From contig JBEKDJ010000090.1 of assembly GCA_050014415.1 (NCBI GenBank), forward strand, positions 1 through 15,504: a stretch of DNA of 15,504 nt, written 5' to 3'. A program made the position numbers and the translations under genes. Each line of letters begins with the position of its first letter. Within the stretch, counting starts at the first letter, position 1. The notes beneath the pieces were generated by a model that was not told where the DNA came from, did not search any database, and was given only the letters and a program-made list of their open reading frames with translations. Shown here in pieces: positions 13,748 through 15,504 of the stretch. The DNA is from JBEKDJ01 sp050014415. GTDB lineage: Bacteria > Desulfobacterota > BSN033 > UBA1163.

Positions 13748-14993
13748 GTGGGAGTGGATCGGTCATGTACCTCAGCTTCTGAACTGTTCTTGTCTGCGTA
13801 AGAGGCATCTGAGCAAAACAATCCGGCGCATCAATCCCATCGCGGCTCGACGGGGTGAAAGGCTCCCATCTCAACCTTTCCCAACTATCCAGATAAAGTT
13901 TCGTCCATTGAGTTTCTTTCAATGGCCAATCATCCGAATAGCGCCAACGGTTCGCTCCCATGACCCAAATCTTTACCCTGGGTTCATCCTTGATTCCCGT
14001 ATCAATTCCCTTCAGCCAATAATCATACCATCGTAATACCTCATCGTGAAAAGCGGTCCAAGGTCTCGGCAAATGAGCAGGTCCATTGATGAGGAGCTTC
14101 TTTAAAGGAACGTCTTTACAAGTTTGCCAAAGTCTTAAAGAGCCGAATAGGTGGCACTTGTATGTATAAACATACCAACCAGCCCCCGTATAAAAGGGGA
14201 TTTTGATTTTCTGCATTTCTTTCTTTCTCTCTTCATAATCCTCTGACTCATAGGGGTATATCAAGGTTTTAAAAAATTCCAAACCCAGTTTACCCTTTCT
14301 TTCCAAGAGGTTAAAAATATGGGGATACATTCTATAATCCGGGTCGTGGTAAACCTGTTCCCATAGGGTCTCCTCCTCTGGAGTAAGCTTAACTTCATGT
14401 GGATTTTCTACACTGAATTTCATTAAATGAAACACCATACTATGAATAACTCCACCGGGATAGAAATCTCTGAAATAAAATAGATAAGAATGAGGGTCGT
14501 AAGGGAATATGGCCTTTAAATGGGGTGGCTGAGTCATGGCAGCGATCACTTGGTTCATTCCAAACCAGGATATGCCTACCATCCCAACATTACCATCGCA
14601 CCAGGGTTGATTTGCAATCCACTCAATTAAGTCATAGGCATCTGTTCTACCCTGTACCCATAGATCCCCCGGATCAGAGTGACCGAAGCCTCGAGGGTTC
14701 CCGATTACATGAACATAACCTCTGGAGGTGAAAAACTGGGTATCACCACCCTCGGCGGGTCCACACCAAAGAGGGGCCCAAGCAGGCTGGTTATTACACG
14801 CCTCCATAACCTCGGTACTTTGCAAGAACTTATTGTGACCGGCAAAAGATAACAAAGCTGGGAATCGTCCTTCTGCATCGGGTCGGTAAACATCAACAGC
14901 CAAACGGGTCCCATCCCGTGCAGGAACCATCATATCGATGCCTTCAATTTTTGTATTGTAAATTGGCTGAGAAGGTTCATTCTTTGTCACCAT
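13698..14993 (-). CDS. CocE/NonD family hydrolase (peptidase S15-like), N-terminal part of a frameshifted gene
   Basis: A 431-residue frame of the X-Pro dipeptidyl-peptidase/CocE alpha/beta-hydrolase family. It opens with VPARDGTRLAVDVYRPDAEGRFP (about 23-45). The oxyanion region is GNPRGFGHSDP (98-108), and the nucleophile elbow GISWFG has Ser142. A late catalytic-His candidate lies in INGPAHLPRPW, followed by the cap end RWYDYWLKGID. The usual GWYD acid motif reads GWYV, so the acid may be elsewhere. Relatives hydrolyse esters or amides. The frame stays in homology to TGPLS, then runs into unrelated residues and a stop, a 2-bp frameshift. GGGAGG seven bases before the ATG supports the start. 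No signal peptide is seen, so it is likely cytoplasmic. It may supply a substrate to the hyu enzymes (inference). Confidence 0.82.
   Translation of the reverse strand: MVTKNEPSQPIYNTKIEGIDMMVPARDGTRLAVDVYRPDAEGRFPALLSFAGHNKFLQSTEVMEACNNQPAWAPLWCGPAEGGDTQFFTSRGYVHVIGNPRGFGHSDPGDLWVQGRTDAYDLIEWIANQPWCDGNVGMVGISWFGMNQVIAAMTQPPHLKAIFPYDPHSYLFYFRDFYPGGVIHSMVFHLMKFSVENPHEVKLTPEEETLWEQVYHDPDYRMYPHIFNLLERKGKLGLEFFKTLIYPYESEDYEERKKEMQKIKIPFYTGAGWYVYTYKCHLFGSLRLWQTCKDVPLKKLLINGPAHLPRPWTAFHDEVLRWYDYWLKGIDTGIKDEPRVKIWVMGANRWRYSDDWPLKETQWTKLYLDSWERLRWEPFTPSSRDGIDAPDCFAQMPLTQTRTVQKLRYMTDPLPHDTEITGPLSPFLGGN
13718..13726. repeat. Short GA/CT dinucleotide repeat at the frameshift point
   Basis: GAGAGAGAG on the plus strand, CTCTCTCTC in the gene's sense. 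One additional CT unit would give the in-frame family sequence GPLSLHFWAEID. This short tandem repeat is a plausible slippage site. Confidence 0.6.
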
Positions 14994-15005
14994 AGTAAGC
15001 CTCCC

Positions 15006-15504
15006 AGATCAAAAAGTATTTTCGTCTTCTTTATCTTTGCATTTGCCACAATCAAAAACGAACCAACATCGACATACGGGAAGAGAGTGACGAACAAAAA
15101 ACCGAATCTACCTTTGGTCCATCCTTCGGAAGCCCGTCCATCTTTGTTCAATAACCCGCCGTCTTCCTTCTCTCTCCACACGGAGGGTTTGGCTCTATCG
15201 GGTGAGTTAGTTTAGAATATATCTATTAAGAAATGCTGAATCTGTCAATCTAAAAATAGATTTGTGAAAATTGTCTTTTTGAGGATTATCACTTGAAATC
15301 TGGTAAAACGATGTGGATTCTCGATTTGATGACTTCAGGAAGAAGTCAACGGTCCCAATTTTGGGGCATCCAGAAGTTGAACATATCTTGCCAGAACCCG
15401 CTGGGGCTACCGAGCCGAGAAAGATGAAGGTATGTTCTTCAGACAGTAACTTTTTGGCAGCTGAAAAACGCCCCTAAGATAGCAGAAACCATAACCATCG
15501 GAGT
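15006..15504. other. Upstream region of the CocE-like gene, no supported gene
   Basis: No frame here gives recognisable protein. On the minus strand, TTGACA (plus-strand TGTCAA, 15243-15248) lies 17 bp from a poor -10 (TAGATA, plus 15220-15225) and could drive the hydrolase gene, leaving a leader of about 220 nt. The palindrome AATCTA-AAAA-TAGATT (15247-15262) overlaps that -35. A second palindrome lies at 15330-15348. Confidence 0.3.
15330..15348. repeat. Inverted repeat TGACTTC-N5-GAAGTCA
   Basis: TGACTTC (15330-15336) and GAAGTCA (15342-15348) form a perfect 7-bp stem with a 5-base loop. The same arms with a 3-base loop occur at 269-285, in the leader of the transporter operon. Confidence 0.4.

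Noticed and set aside
14987..15181. 64-codon minus-strand frame upstream of the CocE-like gene
   Set aside because: It overlaps the hydrolase start and its good ribosome site, and its composition is not protein-like.

Overview
The window reads as an accessory catabolic region of a bacterium with moderate GC (about 45% by eye). Shine-Dalgarno sites are strong (AGGAGG type), one promoter is a near-perfect sigma-70/sigma-A consensus, and TTG start codons occur. An anaerobic member of Bacillota or Desulfobacterota would fit, but nothing here fixes the phylum, and that assignment is inference.

Layout. Bases 1-62 hold the start of an outward-facing IS1595-like transposase (minus strand). A leader with two candidate promoters and a pair of palindromic boxes follows (118-514). 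Then comes a complete branched-chain amino acid-type (LivJHMGF, HAAT family) ABC importer on the plus strand: binding protein (515-1714), permeases (2316-3176, 3268-4248) and ATPases (4235-4996, 4980-5687). The binding-protein gene is separated from the permease genes by a decayed IS4-family transposase (about 1956-2239). Behind the importer lies a cupin remnant of an HTH-cupin regulator that has lost its DNA-binding part (about 5795-6121). Next is a hydantoinase/oxoprolinase pair, hyuA-like (6298-8367) and hyuB-like (8415-10241). A C-terminal gene fragment with an in-frame stop (10463-10792) runs into a short-chain dehydrogenase (10789-11601).

From 12240 the coding strand changes to minus. 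There is a carboxymuconolactone-decarboxylase-like fragment abutting a truncated transposase start (12240-12643), an unrecognised C-terminal fragment (12799-13020), and a CocE/NonD-type serine hydrolase split by a 2-bp slip in a short GA/CT repeat (13238-14993). The last 500 bases show no gene I can support.

How the genes may work together. The importer would bring in a small amide, amino-acid-like or aromatic compound. The HyuA/HyuB pair would open a cyclic amide at the cost of ATP, or act like the related ketone carboxylases. The dehydrogenase and the esterase/amidase would process products or precursors. The substrate cannot be read from the sequence. The region looks transposon-worn: at least three transposase relics and about five broken genes lie in 15.5 kb. 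I see no CRISPR array, convincing tRNA, rRNA, toxin-antitoxin or defence system, and no clearly new multi-gene system. The most useful leads are the promoter boxes, the gene-decay pattern and the divergent phosphate-loop region in HyuA.
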